Shown one piece after another: positions 17,144 through 25,484 of a stretch of DNA of 64,000 nucleotides. Each line of letters starts with the position of its first letter. The first letter of the stretch is position 1. Source of the DNA: Gemmatimonadota bacterium (GTDB lineage: Bacteria > Gemmatimonadota > Gemmatimonadetes > Longimicrobiales > Gaopeijiaceae); NCBI GenBank assembly GCA_022823365.1, contig JAJDXG010000014.1:98560-162559 (forward strand), given 5' to 3'. The notes beneath the pieces are model-generated. The model did not search any database. It had not been told where the DNA came from and was given only the letters and a program-made list of their open reading frames with translations. Position numbers and translations under genes: made by a program.

Positions 17144-17710
17144 ATGCGCAGGTTCGCCGCCCTATTCCTGCTGGCCGGGGTACTCGGGCTCGGGGCCCCC
17201 GCGGAGGCGGATGCCCAGCTCCTAGAGGTGGGAGCGATGGCTCCCGACTTCGAGTTGCCCGGGGCCACCCGCTTCGGCGTGCTGCAGGACCCGGTTCGCC
17301 TCAGCGACTACCGGGGAGAAACCGTTGTCCTCGCCTTCTTCTTCCGCGTTCGAACACGTGGCTGAACGGTGCAGATGACAGCGTACCGTGATCAGTACGC
17401 AAGCTTGTTCAACGAAGGCCGGAACGTCGTCGTCGTCGGGATCTCCAACGACAGTCCCGAAGAGCTGGGCTCCTGGCTCAAGGACGAGGACTTCCCCTTC
17501 CTGTTCCTCAGCGATGCCGGAACCGACGGCGCCACCTACGAGGCGTTCGGTGGCGGCAAACGCGACAACAACATGGCCGACAGCCGCTCGGTAATCGTGG
17601 TCGGCCCGGACGGTCGCATCGCCGGGGTGATCCCGCAGTTCGCCCAGGTGGACCCGACCGCCTACGAGGAGTTGGCGGCGATGGTCGACGCCGCTACGCC
17701 GGAGCCGTAG
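17144..17710 (+). CDS. Exported peroxiredoxin-like selenoprotein (UGA decoded as Sec74)
   Basis: AhpC/TSA-fold thiol (selenol) peroxidase. A signal peptide (MRRFAALFLLAGVLGLG, cleaved near ADA-Q) is followed by APDFELPGA and LSDYRGETVVLAFFFRVRTRG. An in-frame UGA at 17363-17365 comes next, then TVQMTAYRDQYASLF, and the frame stays open to 17710. The UGA replaces the peroxidatic Cys of the family's TxxC motif (TRG-UGA), the place where selenocysteine sits in known TxxU peroxiredoxins. No other Cys is present, so it would be a one-selenol enzyme. The product is 188 residues counting Sec. GGGAGG seven bases upstream supports the start. A SECIS-like hairpin follows the UGA. The alternative, a fresh nonsense mutation, is less likely given the hairpin and the second UGA gene at 56858. 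Confidence 0.83.
17381..17400 (+). promoter_or_regulatory. Candidate bacterial SECIS element in the peroxiredoxin gene
   Basis: A perfect 6-bp stem GCGUAC/GUACGC encloses the apical loop CGUGAUCA. Fifteen bases separate the UGA from the stem and 21 separate it from the loop. Bacterial SECIS rules require a G among the first two loop bases and a UGA-to-loop distance of roughly 16-37 bases; both hold. SelB recognition is inferred. Confidence 0.7.
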
Positions 17711-17729
17711 GCGGAATCCGAATCCAGCG

Positions 17730-17762
17730 CCCTTCCCGGGTTCCGCGTGGGCCCGGGAAGGG
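17730..17762 (+). terminator. Hairpin terminator after the seleno-peroxiredoxin gene
   Basis: CCCTTCCCGGG at 17730-17740 is perfectly complementary to CCCGGGAAGGG at 17752-17762, with an 11-base loop. It starts 20 bases after the stop codon. Only a short TT follows. Its position makes the far-upstream GTG start at 17747 for the next gene unlikely. Confidence 0.65.
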
Positions 17763-17803
17763 AGTTGATTCCCGTCGACGAAAGCCGCCCAACCCCCTCC
17801 TGG

Positions 17804-18238
17804 ATGGTCCTCTCTCCGTTCGTCGACCTCGTTCCGATGCTGATATGCGCCGATGTGCAGGCGTCGGTGCGCTTCTATTGCGATGTGCTCGGGTTCGAGG
17901 TGGTCGACCGCATGGACGATGTCGGCGCCACCGGCTTCGCCTCACTGCGAAACGGTCCAGCGCAGATCATGCTGGCGAGCCCGACGTACATTCCGCGGGC
18001 TCCGAGGGTCGAAGGACGTTATCCGCAGTCGGCGTACTACTTCTATGTGGAGGAAGTTGACGCGCTGCGCCGGGCCGTCGTGGAAGCCGGCTGGCCCGCA
18101 ACCGAATGCGTCGACCGCTTCTACGGCCTGCGGGAATTCGAGGTTATTGACCCCGAGGGACACGTGCTGCTGTTCGGGCAGGACATTGGTCCGGTCAGCC
18201 CGTCCCCGCCGCCCTCCTCCTCAGCCACCCCACCGTAA
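17804..18238 (+). CDS. VOC (glyoxalase/bleomycin-resistance) superfamily protein
   Basis: Cytoplasmic protein of 144 residues with the paired beta-alpha-beta-beta-beta modules of the VOC fold. The first module is VPMLICADVQASVRFYCDVLGFEVV, and the second ends in REFEVIDPEGHVLLFGQ, where the Glu is the usual metal-ligand position. The reaction is unknown; members include isomerases, dioxygenases and drug-binding proteins. The ATG at 17804 gives the normal family length. Upstream GTG 17747 and TTG 17765 would start in or beside a terminator hairpin. The last 44 bases overlap the end of the convergent ABC permease gene, so the Pro/Ser-rich tail is forced by the overlap. Confidence 0.75.
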   Translation: MVLSPFVDLVPMLICADVQASVRFYCDVLGFEVVDRMDDVGATGFASLRNGPAQIMLASPTYIPRAPRVEGRYPQSAYYFYVEEVDALRRAVVEAGWPATECVDRFYGLREFEVIDPEGHVLLFGQDIGPVSPSPPPSSSATPP

Positions 18239-19022
18239 GCAGCAGCGCGGCCGCGAACACGATCAGGAAAGTCGCGACGGCCAGGATGGCCGGGCTGATC
18301 TCCTCGCGGATGCCCGCCCACATCTGGCGCGGGATGGTGTTCTGCTCCACACCGCCCAGGAAGAGCACGACCACAACCTCGTCGAACGAAGTGGCGAAGG
18401 CGAAGAGCGCCCCCGAAAGCACGCCCGGAGCAATCAGCGGCAGCTGCACGCGGGTGAAGGTCCGGAGCGGTCCCGCACCCAGCGACGCGGCCGCGCGGTT
18501 CAGGGTGGTGTTGTAGGCGGTCAGGGTGGCAGTCACCGTGATCACCACGAACGGCGTCCCCAGCGCCGCGTGCGCCAGGATCAGCCCCAGGTGGGTCTGG
18601 CCCAGCCCCATGCGGGAATAGAAGAAGAACATCCCCGCGGCCGAGATGATCACCGGGGTCACCAGCGGCGAGACCAGGAAGCCCATCAGGAAGCGGCGCG
18701 CGGGCATGTTCGGACTGGAGAGCCCGAGCGCGGCCAGCGTGCCGAGAAACGTGGCCAGCGCCGTGGCCGCAGTGCCGATCACCAGGCTGTTGACCAGCGC
18801 GCTCCGCCACACGTCGCTGGTCGCGATCTCCCGGTACCACCGCAGCGACCACGCTTCCGGGTCCAGCCTCAGCATGCCTTCGGTGAAGGTGAAGTAGGGC
18901 TCCGCGTTGAAGCTGAGCGGCACGATCACGAGGATGGGTGCCATCAGGAAGAACAGCACCGCCGCGCAGAACGCGACGTGCATCGTCCTTCCCGCCCGCT
19001 CCGCCCGGCTCAGCGCGCGCAC
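18195..19022 (-). CDS. ABC importer permease (PotC type)
   Basis: Inner-membrane permease of a type I ABC importer, 275 residues with six hydrophobic helices. The EAA loop that docks on the ATPase is NRAAASLGAGPLRTFTRVQLP. LSFNAEPYFTFTEG between the first helices is typical of PotC-like subunits. It is the last gene of a four-gene operon (ATPase, binding protein, PotB-type, PotC-type) and begins two bases after the PotB-type stop. The substrate is probably a polyamine or related cation, inferred from family resemblance only. Confidence 0.85.
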   Translation of the reverse strand: MRALSRAERAGRTMHVAFCAAVLFFLMAPILVIVPLSFNAEPYFTFTEGMLRLDPEAWSLRWYREIATSDVWRSALVNSLVIGTAATALATFLGTLAALGLSSPNMPARRFLMGFLVSPLVTPVIISAAGMFFFYSRMGLGQTHLGLILAHAALGTPFVVITVTATLTAYNTTLNRAAASLGAGPLRTFTRVQLPLIAPGVLSGALFAFATSFDEVVVVLFLGGVEQNTIPRQMWAGIREEISPAILAVATFLIVFAAALLLTVGWLRRRAAGTG

Positions 19023-19023
19023 G

Positions 19024-20238
19024 TCAGGCGACTCTCACGCCTTCGGTCCCGGCCAGCCGCTCGTACAGCAGGTAGAGGCCGATCACGCACGCCAGGATGA
19101 TCGCGCCCAGCGCGGACGCCAGCCCCCAGTTGAGGGAGGTCTGCATGTGATACGCGACCATGTTGGAGATCAGTTGGCCGGTGCTCCCGCCCACCAGCGC
19201 CGGGGTGATGTAGTACCCGATGGCCAGGATGAACACGAGCAGGCTCCCCGCCCCCACCCCGGGGAGCGTCTGGGGCCAGTAGACCCGCAGGAACCCCTGT
19301 GCCGGACCGGCTCCCAGCGACGCGGCCGCGTCCATGTGCGAGCGGGGAATCCCGCGCATGACCGAATACAGCGGCAATACCATGAACGGCAGCAAAACGT
19401 GCGTCATCGCCACGAACGTGCCCGTCATGTTGTAGATGAGCGCGAGACGGCCGTCGTCGGACACCAGCCCCAGCGCGACCAGGATGTCGTTGATCACGCC
19501 CTGGCCCTGGAGCAGGACGATCCAGGACGTCGTGCGCACCAGCAGAGAGGTCCAGAACGGAACCAGCACCAGCGCCAGGAGCAGGCCGGCGCGGCGTGGC
19601 GGCGCGTGCGCGATGAAGTGCGCGAGCGGGTAGCCGAACAGGAGGCACAACCCGGTGATGGACAGGCTGACCAGGAAGGTGCGCGCGAACAGTCGCAGGT
19701 AGATGCGGCGGTCCTCGTCCTGGCGCGCGATCGATCCGTCCGGAAGTCGCCGCAGGTCGACCGCGGCCAGGTAGTGGCGGCTGGTGTAGCGCTCACCGGC
19801 GGTGCGCACCGCGTGCCAGGTGCCCGCCTCGCCCCAGGCCGGATCGATCCCGAGGAAGGTCTCGCGCCAAGAGCCGTCGGGGGCGGCGGCAAGTCGGCGT
19901 CCCGTCACCGCGACGATGCTCCGCATCCCCCCCTGCACCCGATTGACCCGGCCGGCCACCTGGCCGATCACCCGCTCCTCCTGCGCCTCCATCAACTCGC
20001 GCGCCGCCGCGGCGAAGACATCCTCGCCGGGCGCGCTCTCCCCGTCCCATCCCTCCAGCAGGGCCAGAGTCTCGGGCAGCGCGTCCGCCACCACCGCGTC
20101 GTAGACACTGCGGCTGAACATCGTGGCGAGAGGCGCCACAAAGGTCACGCCGACGAAGGCCACGAGAGGCAGTGCGAGCCCCGCCGCCCGCAGTTGCGGC
20201 CGCCAGTTGCGCCCTCGCGGCATCGATTCGGAGCTCAC
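19024..20238 (-). CDS. ABC importer permease (PotB type) with periplasmic insertion
   Basis: Partner permease of 404 residues, longer than the usual 280-300. After the first membrane segment there is a soluble insert of about 120 residues (roughly 45-160) ending in RLPDGSIARQDEDRRIYLRLF. Then follow the permease helices and the EAA loop DAAASLGAGPAQGFLRVYWP. Inserts of this kind, containing FLGIDPAWG-like segments, are known in some PotB-like permeases and probably face the periplasm. The gene lies directly upstream of the PotC-type gene and downstream of the binding protein. Confidence 0.85.
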   Translation of the reverse strand: MSSESMPRGRNWRPQLRAAGLALPLVAFVGVTFVAPLATMFSRSVYDAVVADALPETLALLEGWDGESAPGEDVFAAAARELMEAQEERVIGQVAGRVNRVQGGMRSIVAVTGRRLAAAPDGSWRETFLGIDPAWGEAGTWHAVRTAGERYTSRHYLAAVDLRRLPDGSIARQDEDRRIYLRLFARTFLVSLSITGLCLLFGYPLAHFIAHAPPRRAGLLLALVLVPFWTSLLVRTTSWIVLLQGQGVINDILVALGLVSDDGRLALIYNMTGTFVAMTHVLLPFMVLPLYSVMRGIPRSHMDAAASLGAGPAQGFLRVYWPQTLPGVGAGSLLVFILAIGYYITPALVGGSTGQLISNMVAYHMQTSLNWGLASALGAIILACVIGLYLLYERLAGTEGVRVA

Positions 20239-20269
20239 CGTCGCGCGCCGCCCGCCATCGAGCCGCCCC

Positions 20270-21397
20270 TCACCGCGCCAGCCACGAGCTGAAGCGCTCG
20301 TTCATCTCGTCCGTGTGGTTCACCCACCACTCCCAGTCGTTGCGCAGCGCCCGCTCCAGGTTCTCGGGGGAGGTGGGCATGTGCGGAAGCATGTCGACGC
20401 CCGCCTCGGCGTGCGCCCCCACGAGCGGCAGTCCGGAGTAGCGCGTCGGGCTGTAGGAGATGTTGGCGCTGACCCGGGCCATGGACCGGGGCGTGGTCGC
20501 GAAGGCCAAGAACTCGAGCGCCGCCTCCAGGTTCGGCGTCCCGGCCACGATCACCATCTGGCCGAAATCGAGCAGCTGCCCGTCCCAGATGATCTCGAAG
20601 GGCTGGTCTTCCAGCACCTGGGCGTTGAAAATGCGGCCGTTGTACGCCGTGGTCATGGTCACTTCCCCGTCGGCGAGGAGCTGGGGCGGCTGGGCGCCCG
20701 CCTCCCACCACACGATCTCGTCCTTGATCGTGTCCAGCTTGCGGAACGCTCGCTCGATCCCCTCGGGGGTGTCCAGCAGCTCGTACACCTCCGCCGGCGG
20801 CACGCCATCGGCCATAAGCGCGAACTCCATGTTGCCCATCGGCTTGCGGCGCATTCCGCGGCGGCCCGGAAAGGTCTCCAGGTCGAAGAAGTCCTGCATG
20901 GTCCGGGGCTCGGGCCCGGCGATGTTCTCCCGGTTGTAGGCGATGACGGTTGCGTAGAACTCGGCGCCGACGCCGCACTCGGTCAGGGTGCCGGGGAAGA
21001 AGTCCTCCTCGGGTGGCGTTCCATCCGCGCCGGGAGCCCACATCGACGGATCGAGCGGCTCGAGCAGCCCCTCGTCGCAGCCTCGCACCGCGTCGGCGAT
21101 CTCCATGGGCACCACGTCCCAGTGAATCCGTCCCACGTCGACCTGCGCCCGGACTTCGGCCAGGCCACCGTTGTACTGGGCGTCACGGATGACGATGCCG
21201 GTCTCGGCAATGAACGGCTCGTAGTAGGCGAGCTTGCAGGCGCGCGTGTAGGCCCCGCCCCACGCGCCCACGGTCAGCGAATCGCCGGCGTCGCCGCCAC
21301 AGGCAACAACGAGCGCCGCGAGCCCCAGCGCCGCGATCCGGTGGGGCAAGGGAGCCTCCCTCCGGCGCGCGGGGCGGCTGCTGCAACGCTCGTTCAC
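20270..21397 (-). CDS. ABC importer substrate-binding lipoprotein (PotD/F type)
   Basis: Periplasmic solute-binding protein of 375 residues, family 1. The signal sequence ends in a lipobox (AALVVAC-GG), so it should be lipid-anchored. The mature protein begins LTVGAWGGAYTRACKLAYYEPF, matching polyamine and iron-type binding proteins. WDVVPMEIADAVRGCDEGLLEPLD and VIAYNRENI are also typical. The start is GTG at 21395-21397, which overlaps the ATPase stop as GTGA; an apparent longer frame upstream is a shadow of the ATPase gene. A putrescine/spermidine-like ligand is likely but not proven. Confidence 0.85.
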   Translation of the reverse strand: MNERCSSRPARRREAPLPHRIAALGLAALVVACGGDAGDSLTVGAWGGAYTRACKLAYYEPFIAETGIVIRDAQYNGGLAEVRAQVDVGRIHWDVVPMEIADAVRGCDEGLLEPLDPSMWAPGADGTPPEEDFFPGTLTECGVGAEFYATVIAYNRENIAGPEPRTMQDFFDLETFPGRRGMRRKPMGNMEFALMADGVPPAEVYELLDTPEGIERAFRKLDTIKDEIVWWEAGAQPPQLLADGEVTMTTAYNGRIFNAQVLEDQPFEIIWDGQLLDFGQMVIVAGTPNLEAALEFLAFATTPRSMARVSANISYSPTRYSGLPLVGAHAEAGVDMLPHMPTSPENLERALRNDWEWWVNHTDEMNERFSSWLAR

Positions 21398-22503
21398 ACC
21401 GCGCCCTCCGCGCCGCCGTAGTCCAGGACCCTGCAGTCCGCCGCGGTCCATCCCACGCGGATTTCGTCGCCCTCCAGCACCGCGCCCTGCCCCACCACGT
21501 TGGAGATCTTCGCCACGAAGTCCGCGCGCCCGCAGGTCTCCATGTGGATGCGCAGGTGATCGCCCACGAAGGTGATGTGCCCGATGACCGCGTCGAACTG
21601 GTTCGAGAACAACCCCGGTTCGGGATGCAGCGTGATGCGCTCCGGCCGGATCGAGAGGGTAACCGGATCCCCCGGCCGGCAGTCCACCACCCGATACCCC
21701 CGCACTACATGGCCGCCTACCTCCACGTCGCACACTTCGCCGTCAACCTCGGCGACACGCCCGTGCAGCCGGTTGTTTTCGCCGATGAAGCGCGCGACGA
21801 AGGAGCGCTCGGGTTCCTCATACAGGGCTTCGGGCGCGGCCACCTGCTCCACCATGCCGTCGCGGAGGACGGCGATGCGGTCCGACATGACCATGGCCTC
21901 CTGCTGGTCATGGGTCACGTACACGATGGTCACGCCGAGCGTCCGGTGGATGCGCCGGATCTCGTACTGCAGCTCTTCGCGCAGGTGGCGGTCGAGTGCG
22001 CCCAGGGGTTCGTCCATGAGCACCAGTTCGGGCTCGAAGACCAGCGCGCGCGCGATCGCCACCCGCTGTTGCTGCCCGCCCGAGAGCTGCCCGGGCCGGC
22101 GCTTCTCGAAGCCCTCCAGCCGGACCAGCCGCAACGCCCGGTCGACCAGCTCGCGCCTTCGGTCGCGCCCGATGCCGCGCACGTCCAGCGGAAAGGCCAG
22201 GTTGTCCTCGACCGTCATGTGGGGGAAGAGCGCGTAGTCCTGAAACACCATGCCGATGCCCCGCTTGCGTGGCGGCAGGGCGTGCACCGAACGGCCGTCG
22301 ATGCGGATGGCGCCGGCGGTCGGGGTCTCGAACCCGGCGAGCATCATCAGGCACGTCGTCTTTCCCGAGCCGGACGGCCCGAGCAGGCTCAGGAACTCAC
22401 CCCGGCGCACGCTGAGGTTCAATCCCTGGACGGCCATCACCCGCCCATCGTAGCTCTTGGCGATATCCTGGAACTCGACGTGGGCCTCTGCCGGAGTCGT
22501 CAC
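21394..22503 (-). CDS. ABC importer ATPase (PotA type)
   Basis: Cytoplasmic motor of the importer, 369 residues. Walker A is LGPSGSGKTT, the Q-loop GMVFQDYALFPH, the signature LSGGQQQRVAIARAL, Walker B LVLMDEPLGALD and the switch His VTHDQQEA. A C-terminal TOBE-type regulatory domain follows (about 250-369). The first gene of the operon, it starts at GTG 22503 with AGGA eight bases upstream. A pair of 17-base near-identical repeats, 21 bases apart, lies 70-107 bases upstream of the start and may be the operator. Confidence 0.92.
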   Translation of the reverse strand: MTTPAEAHVEFQDIAKSYDGRVMAVQGLNLSVRRGEFLSLLGPSGSGKTTCLMMLAGFETPTAGAIRIDGRSVHALPPRKRGIGMVFQDYALFPHMTVEDNLAFPLDVRGIGRDRRRELVDRALRLVRLEGFEKRRPGQLSGGQQQRVAIARALVFEPELVLMDEPLGALDRHLREELQYEIRRIHRTLGVTIVYVTHDQQEAMVMSDRIAVLRDGMVEQVAAPEALYEEPERSFVARFIGENNRLHGRVAEVDGEVCDVEVGGHVVRGYRVVDCRPGDPVTLSIRPERITLHPEPGLFSNQFDAVIGHITFVGDHLRIHMETCGRADFVAKISNVVGQGAVLEGDEIRVGWTAADCRVLDYGGAEGAV

Positions 22504-22572
22504 GCGCTGGTCCTGTGTCGGAGCGAAGAGGATCGTACGCCCGAAGGCGCGAACAATCTAGTTTCAAGACGC

Positions 22573-22610
22573 GGTAGCGACAAAGCGGCCGGTGGTAGCG
22601 ACAAAACGGC
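22573..22610. repeat. Paired 17-bp direct repeat, 21-bp spacing, upstream of the ABC operon
   Basis: GGTAGCGACAAA followed by G/A and CGGC occurs at 22573-22589 and 22594-22610, with one mismatch in 17 bases. The spacing is 21 bp, two helical turns. On the operon's strand the core reads TTTGTCGC, like the TTTGTC cores at 4702, 32947 and 52808. The region 22504-22778 contains no other feature I can support. Confidence 0.5.
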
Positions 22611-22778
22611 ACGTCGTCCTCGGGCCGTCCGAGCCCCTCGTCTGGTGAGAACCCCCGGCCGACAATAGGTTACCATGGGTATTGCGTTGGTTTTCCGGGC
22701 CCGTCCGGGGCGCGCTGAGCACGCGTCGCCACGGCCCGTCGAATCGTTGGTGTCGGTTCCGTCAACAGCGAGAAGGCA

Positions 22779-23234
22779 ATGCTCCCCTCCAGGCCAGCCC
22801 CGCCCTACCCTCTCCTCGCCATCCTTCTGGCGCTCGCCGGCTGCGGGGGCGAGGATCCGGTGGAGCCCGAGCCGGAACGACCGCCCGACCTCACCGGCAC
22901 CTACACGCTGGAGTCGCTATCCGCCATCGTGACCGGCGGGCTGACCCTCACGCCGCCGGATGTTTCGGGCACCTTTTCGGTGCAGCAGACATCGGTCGCC
23001 GGGCCCGAGGCCTCGGGCACAACGATGATCGACATCACGCTTCCGGACGGTCTGGGCGGGACCACCACGCTCGAAGATCAGGGCACCTACGTCAATCGAC
23101 TCGATGGGACCTGGGAACAGGCCGGCGTCCTGTTGCAGGGCCTCGGGACGTATACGCTTCAGGGTGCCGTCCTGACCGTTGAAGTCACCGAGCCCGCACT
23201 CAACGTCTCCACGACGGTCTGGCGGAAGAACTGA
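22779..23234 (+). CDS. Predicted lipoprotein, function unknown
   Basis: 151-residue exported protein. The signal ends in a good lipobox (LLALAGC-GGED), followed by an acidic Pro-rich linker (PVEPEPERPPD). The rest looks like an all-beta domain with repeated 'GTYTLxS' and 'GTFSVQQT' strands, reminiscent of lipocalin-like barrels. I recognise no family. It ends two bases before the GTG start of the TonB receptor, so the two are probably co-transcribed and the lipoprotein may assist that transporter at the outer membrane. Confidence 0.7.
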   Translation: MLPSRPAPPYPLLAILLALAGCGGEDPVEPEPERPPDLTGTYTLESLSAIVTGGLTLTPPDVSGTFSVQQTSVAGPEASGTTMIDITLPDGLGGTTTLEDQGTYVNRLDGTWEQAGVLLQGLGTYTLQGAVLTVEVTEPALNVSTTVWRKN

Positions 23235-23236
23235 GG

Positions 23237-25414
23237 GTGGCCGGGTTCCTGCGCATCCGCCCACCACGCCCGTTGGCCCGGATCGCGCTCGTCGCGCCCT
23301 TCATTCTTCTCGCCCCCGCGCTGCTGGTTGCCCAGGCCGGACCCACCATCCGGGGCGTCGTGGTGGACGACGAGGACGGCAACCCCGTCCTGGGCGCCGA
23401 GGTGCTCGTGCAGTCGACCCCGCTGCGCGCGCTCACAGCCGACGATGGCAGCTTCGAGATTCCCGTGCCGGAAGGCGGCACCTACGTGCTGTTCGTCGTC
23501 GCCGACGGCTACGGCAACGCCGAAGTCACGGCCGATCCCGCCACCACCGCAACCGCCCCACTCCGCATCTCGCTCGAATCGCAGCTCTTCGACGTCCCGG
23601 GCGTCACCGTCACCGCGAGCCGAACCACGGTCCGTCCCGGCGACGCGCCGGTGAGCGTCGCGATCCTGAGCGCGGACGAACTCCGGCGCCGCGACGTAAC
23701 CAACCTCAAGGAGGCGCTTCCGTTCGCCCAGGGAGTGACCTTCAACGCGGGCCACATGGATATCCGCGGCTCCAGCGGCTTCGCCCGGGGTGTCGGCAGC
23801 CGGGTCCTGATGCTGCTGGACGGCCATCGGGCGCTCACCGGTGTGGAATCGAGGATCGACTACAACATCCTGCCGCTCCTGGACGTCGACCGCGTCGAGA
23901 TCGTGAAGGGCCCCAACTCCACCCTTTGGGGCACGAACGCCATGGCCGGCGTGGTCAACGTGATCACGCGCCCGCCCCTGGGGCCTCCGCGTACCGCCGT
24001 GCGCGGCTACTACGGCGTGTTCGACACTCCGGGCAACCTCGACTTCACCGACGAGCGCCTGAGCATGCGAGGCCTCCAGATCCAGCATTCGCGGCAGATC
24101 GGGGGCGCGGGCGTCACGGTGTTCGCGGGACGCGAGGGGTCCGACGGCTTTCGCCAGAACGGAGGCCAGGAGCGCTGGCAGTGGCGCGCCAAGGCCGTCT
24201 TCGGAGCCGAGTCGTCAAAGCCGCTGGAGGTGTTCGCCAGCGGGAAGCGCGAGGACGTGGAGGAGTTCTTCACCTGGCTCTCCCCCGAGCGCCGTCTCGA
24301 GGTGGATCCCGCCGACCTGGGCGACTGGAAGCGCCATTCCGATCTCATCTTCGGAATGACGGCCACCCCGGTGGTGACCTCGACGCTCAAGCTGCAGTTG
24401 CGGCCGCAGGTGCAGCATGTCCGGAACCAGAACTACTTCCACGACAACGAGGACTTCCACCGTGCCACGCGCTACGGCACGGATCTGCAGCTTTCGTTCT
24501 TTTCCGGCGGGCGCCATGCGGTCACAGCGGGAGGAGAAGCGTCTCGCACCGATGTGACCTCCAACTTCCTCAGCCCGACGCCGGACATCACCGATCTGGC
24601 GCTGTTCGTTCAGGACGAAATCGATTTTTCGGAGCGGCTGCGCGGCTCGGTGGGCATCCGGCTGGATTCGCACAAGGCCTCGGTTGTGGAAGGCGATCTG
24701 ACGCTCAATCCCAAGATCGGGCTCGTCTTCGAGGCCACTCCGGACATGAGCCTGAGGACATCCCTGAGCCGGGGATACCGGTCGCCCAGCGTCGTGGAGC
24801 AGTTCACCAGGACCACCACCTTCGGCTTTCGGGTGGTGCCCAATCTCGAGTTGCGCGGCGAATCGGCGTGGGCCGGGGAGGTGGGCACCACCATCGTCCC
24901 GAACGAAAGGCTCTGGCTCGACGCGGGACTCTTCTGGAGCGAGTACTCCGGCCTCATCGAGGTCACCGGCGCCCCGAACCAGCCCCTCACCTTCCAGTTC
25001 CGCAACGTGGCCGAAGCACGGGTGCGCGGGCTCGACGCCGGCCTGCGCTTCGGGGTCGTGCCGCAGAAGCTCAACCTGCACGCGAACTACCTCTTCATCA
25101 ACTCGCATGATCTCGACACCGGCCGGCCGCTCGCGTACCGGTCGCGCCACAACATCACGACGACGCTTTCCGGCTGGGCCGATCTGCTGGCGCTGGACGT
25201 GCGTCATCGGAGCGAGGCGGAAACCGTTCTCGCCTATCCTCTGGATGAACGCGGCCCCATCACGCTGCTGGACCTGAGGCTCGCGCTCGAAGTCATGGAC
25301 ATGGATGTGCGGGCGAAGGTGGAGAACCTTCTGCAGGCGGAATACGTAGACGTCCAGGAGCGCAATCCGGGAGCGACCCGGAGCTTCCGGGTCACCGTGA
25401 CCTCCCGCTTCTGA
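23237..25414 (+). CDS. TonB-dependent receptor with N-terminal carboxypeptidase-regulatory-like domain
   Basis: 725-residue outer-membrane receptor. A signal peptide is followed by a CarboxypepD_reg-like Ig domain (IRGVVVDDEDGNPVLGAEV, about residues 38-115). A TonB-box region (VPGVTVTASRT) comes next, then a plug with VLMLLDGHRALTG and VEIVKGPNSTLWGTNAMAG. The barrel ends FRVTVTSRF, with the expected terminal Phe. The start is GTG at 23237. The ligand is unknown. The upstream lipoprotein is coupled to it, and the downstream membrane protein begins 70 bases later. Confidence 0.9.
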   Translation: MAGFLRIRPPRPLARIALVAPFILLAPALLVAQAGPTIRGVVVDDEDGNPVLGAEVLVQSTPLRALTADDGSFEIPVPEGGTYVLFVVADGYGNAEVTADPATTATAPLRISLESQLFDVPGVTVTASRTTVRPGDAPVSVAILSADELRRRDVTNLKEALPFAQGVTFNAGHMDIRGSSGFARGVGSRVLMLLDGHRALTGVESRIDYNILPLLDVDRVEIVKGPNSTLWGTNAMAGVVNVITRPPLGPPRTAVRGYYGVFDTPGNLDFTDERLSMRGLQIQHSRQIGGAGVTVFAGREGSDGFRQNGGQERWQWRAKAVFGAESSKPLEVFASGKREDVEEFFTWLSPERRLEVDPADLGDWKRHSDLIFGMTATPVVTSTLKLQLRPQVQHVRNQNYFHDNEDFHRATRYGTDLQLSFFSGGRHAVTAGGEASRTDVTSNFLSPTPDITDLALFVQDEIDFSERLRGSVGIRLDSHKASVVEGDLTLNPKIGLVFEATPDMSLRTSLSRGYRSPSVVEQFTRTTTFGFRVVPNLELRGESAWAGEVGTTIVPNERLWLDAGLFWSEYSGLIEVTGAPNQPLTFQFRNVAEARVRGLDAGLRFGVVPQKLNLHANYLFINSHDLDTGRPLAYRSRHNITTTLSGWADLLALDVRHRSEAETVLAYPLDERGPITLLDLRLALEVMDMDVRAKVENLLQAEYVDVQERNPGATRSFRVTVTSRF

Positions 25415-25484
25415 GGCGGGCTCCGGGGCAACTCCGGGATCCGCGCGGGTGTCCAACGGATACCACCGTCCACCGAGGAGGCCC

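Noticed and set aside
17063..17710. Peroxiredoxin as a pseudogene broken by a nonsense mutation
   Set aside because: The frame, family similarity and ribosome-binding site are intact. The UGA falls exactly on the catalytic residue and is followed by a SECIS-like hairpin matching that of a second UGA gene. Random decay would not produce this.
22675..22932. Short plus-strand frame starting MGIALVFRARPG before the lipoprotein gene
   Set aside because: It has no ribosome-binding site or family match and runs into the lipoprotein gene in another frame.
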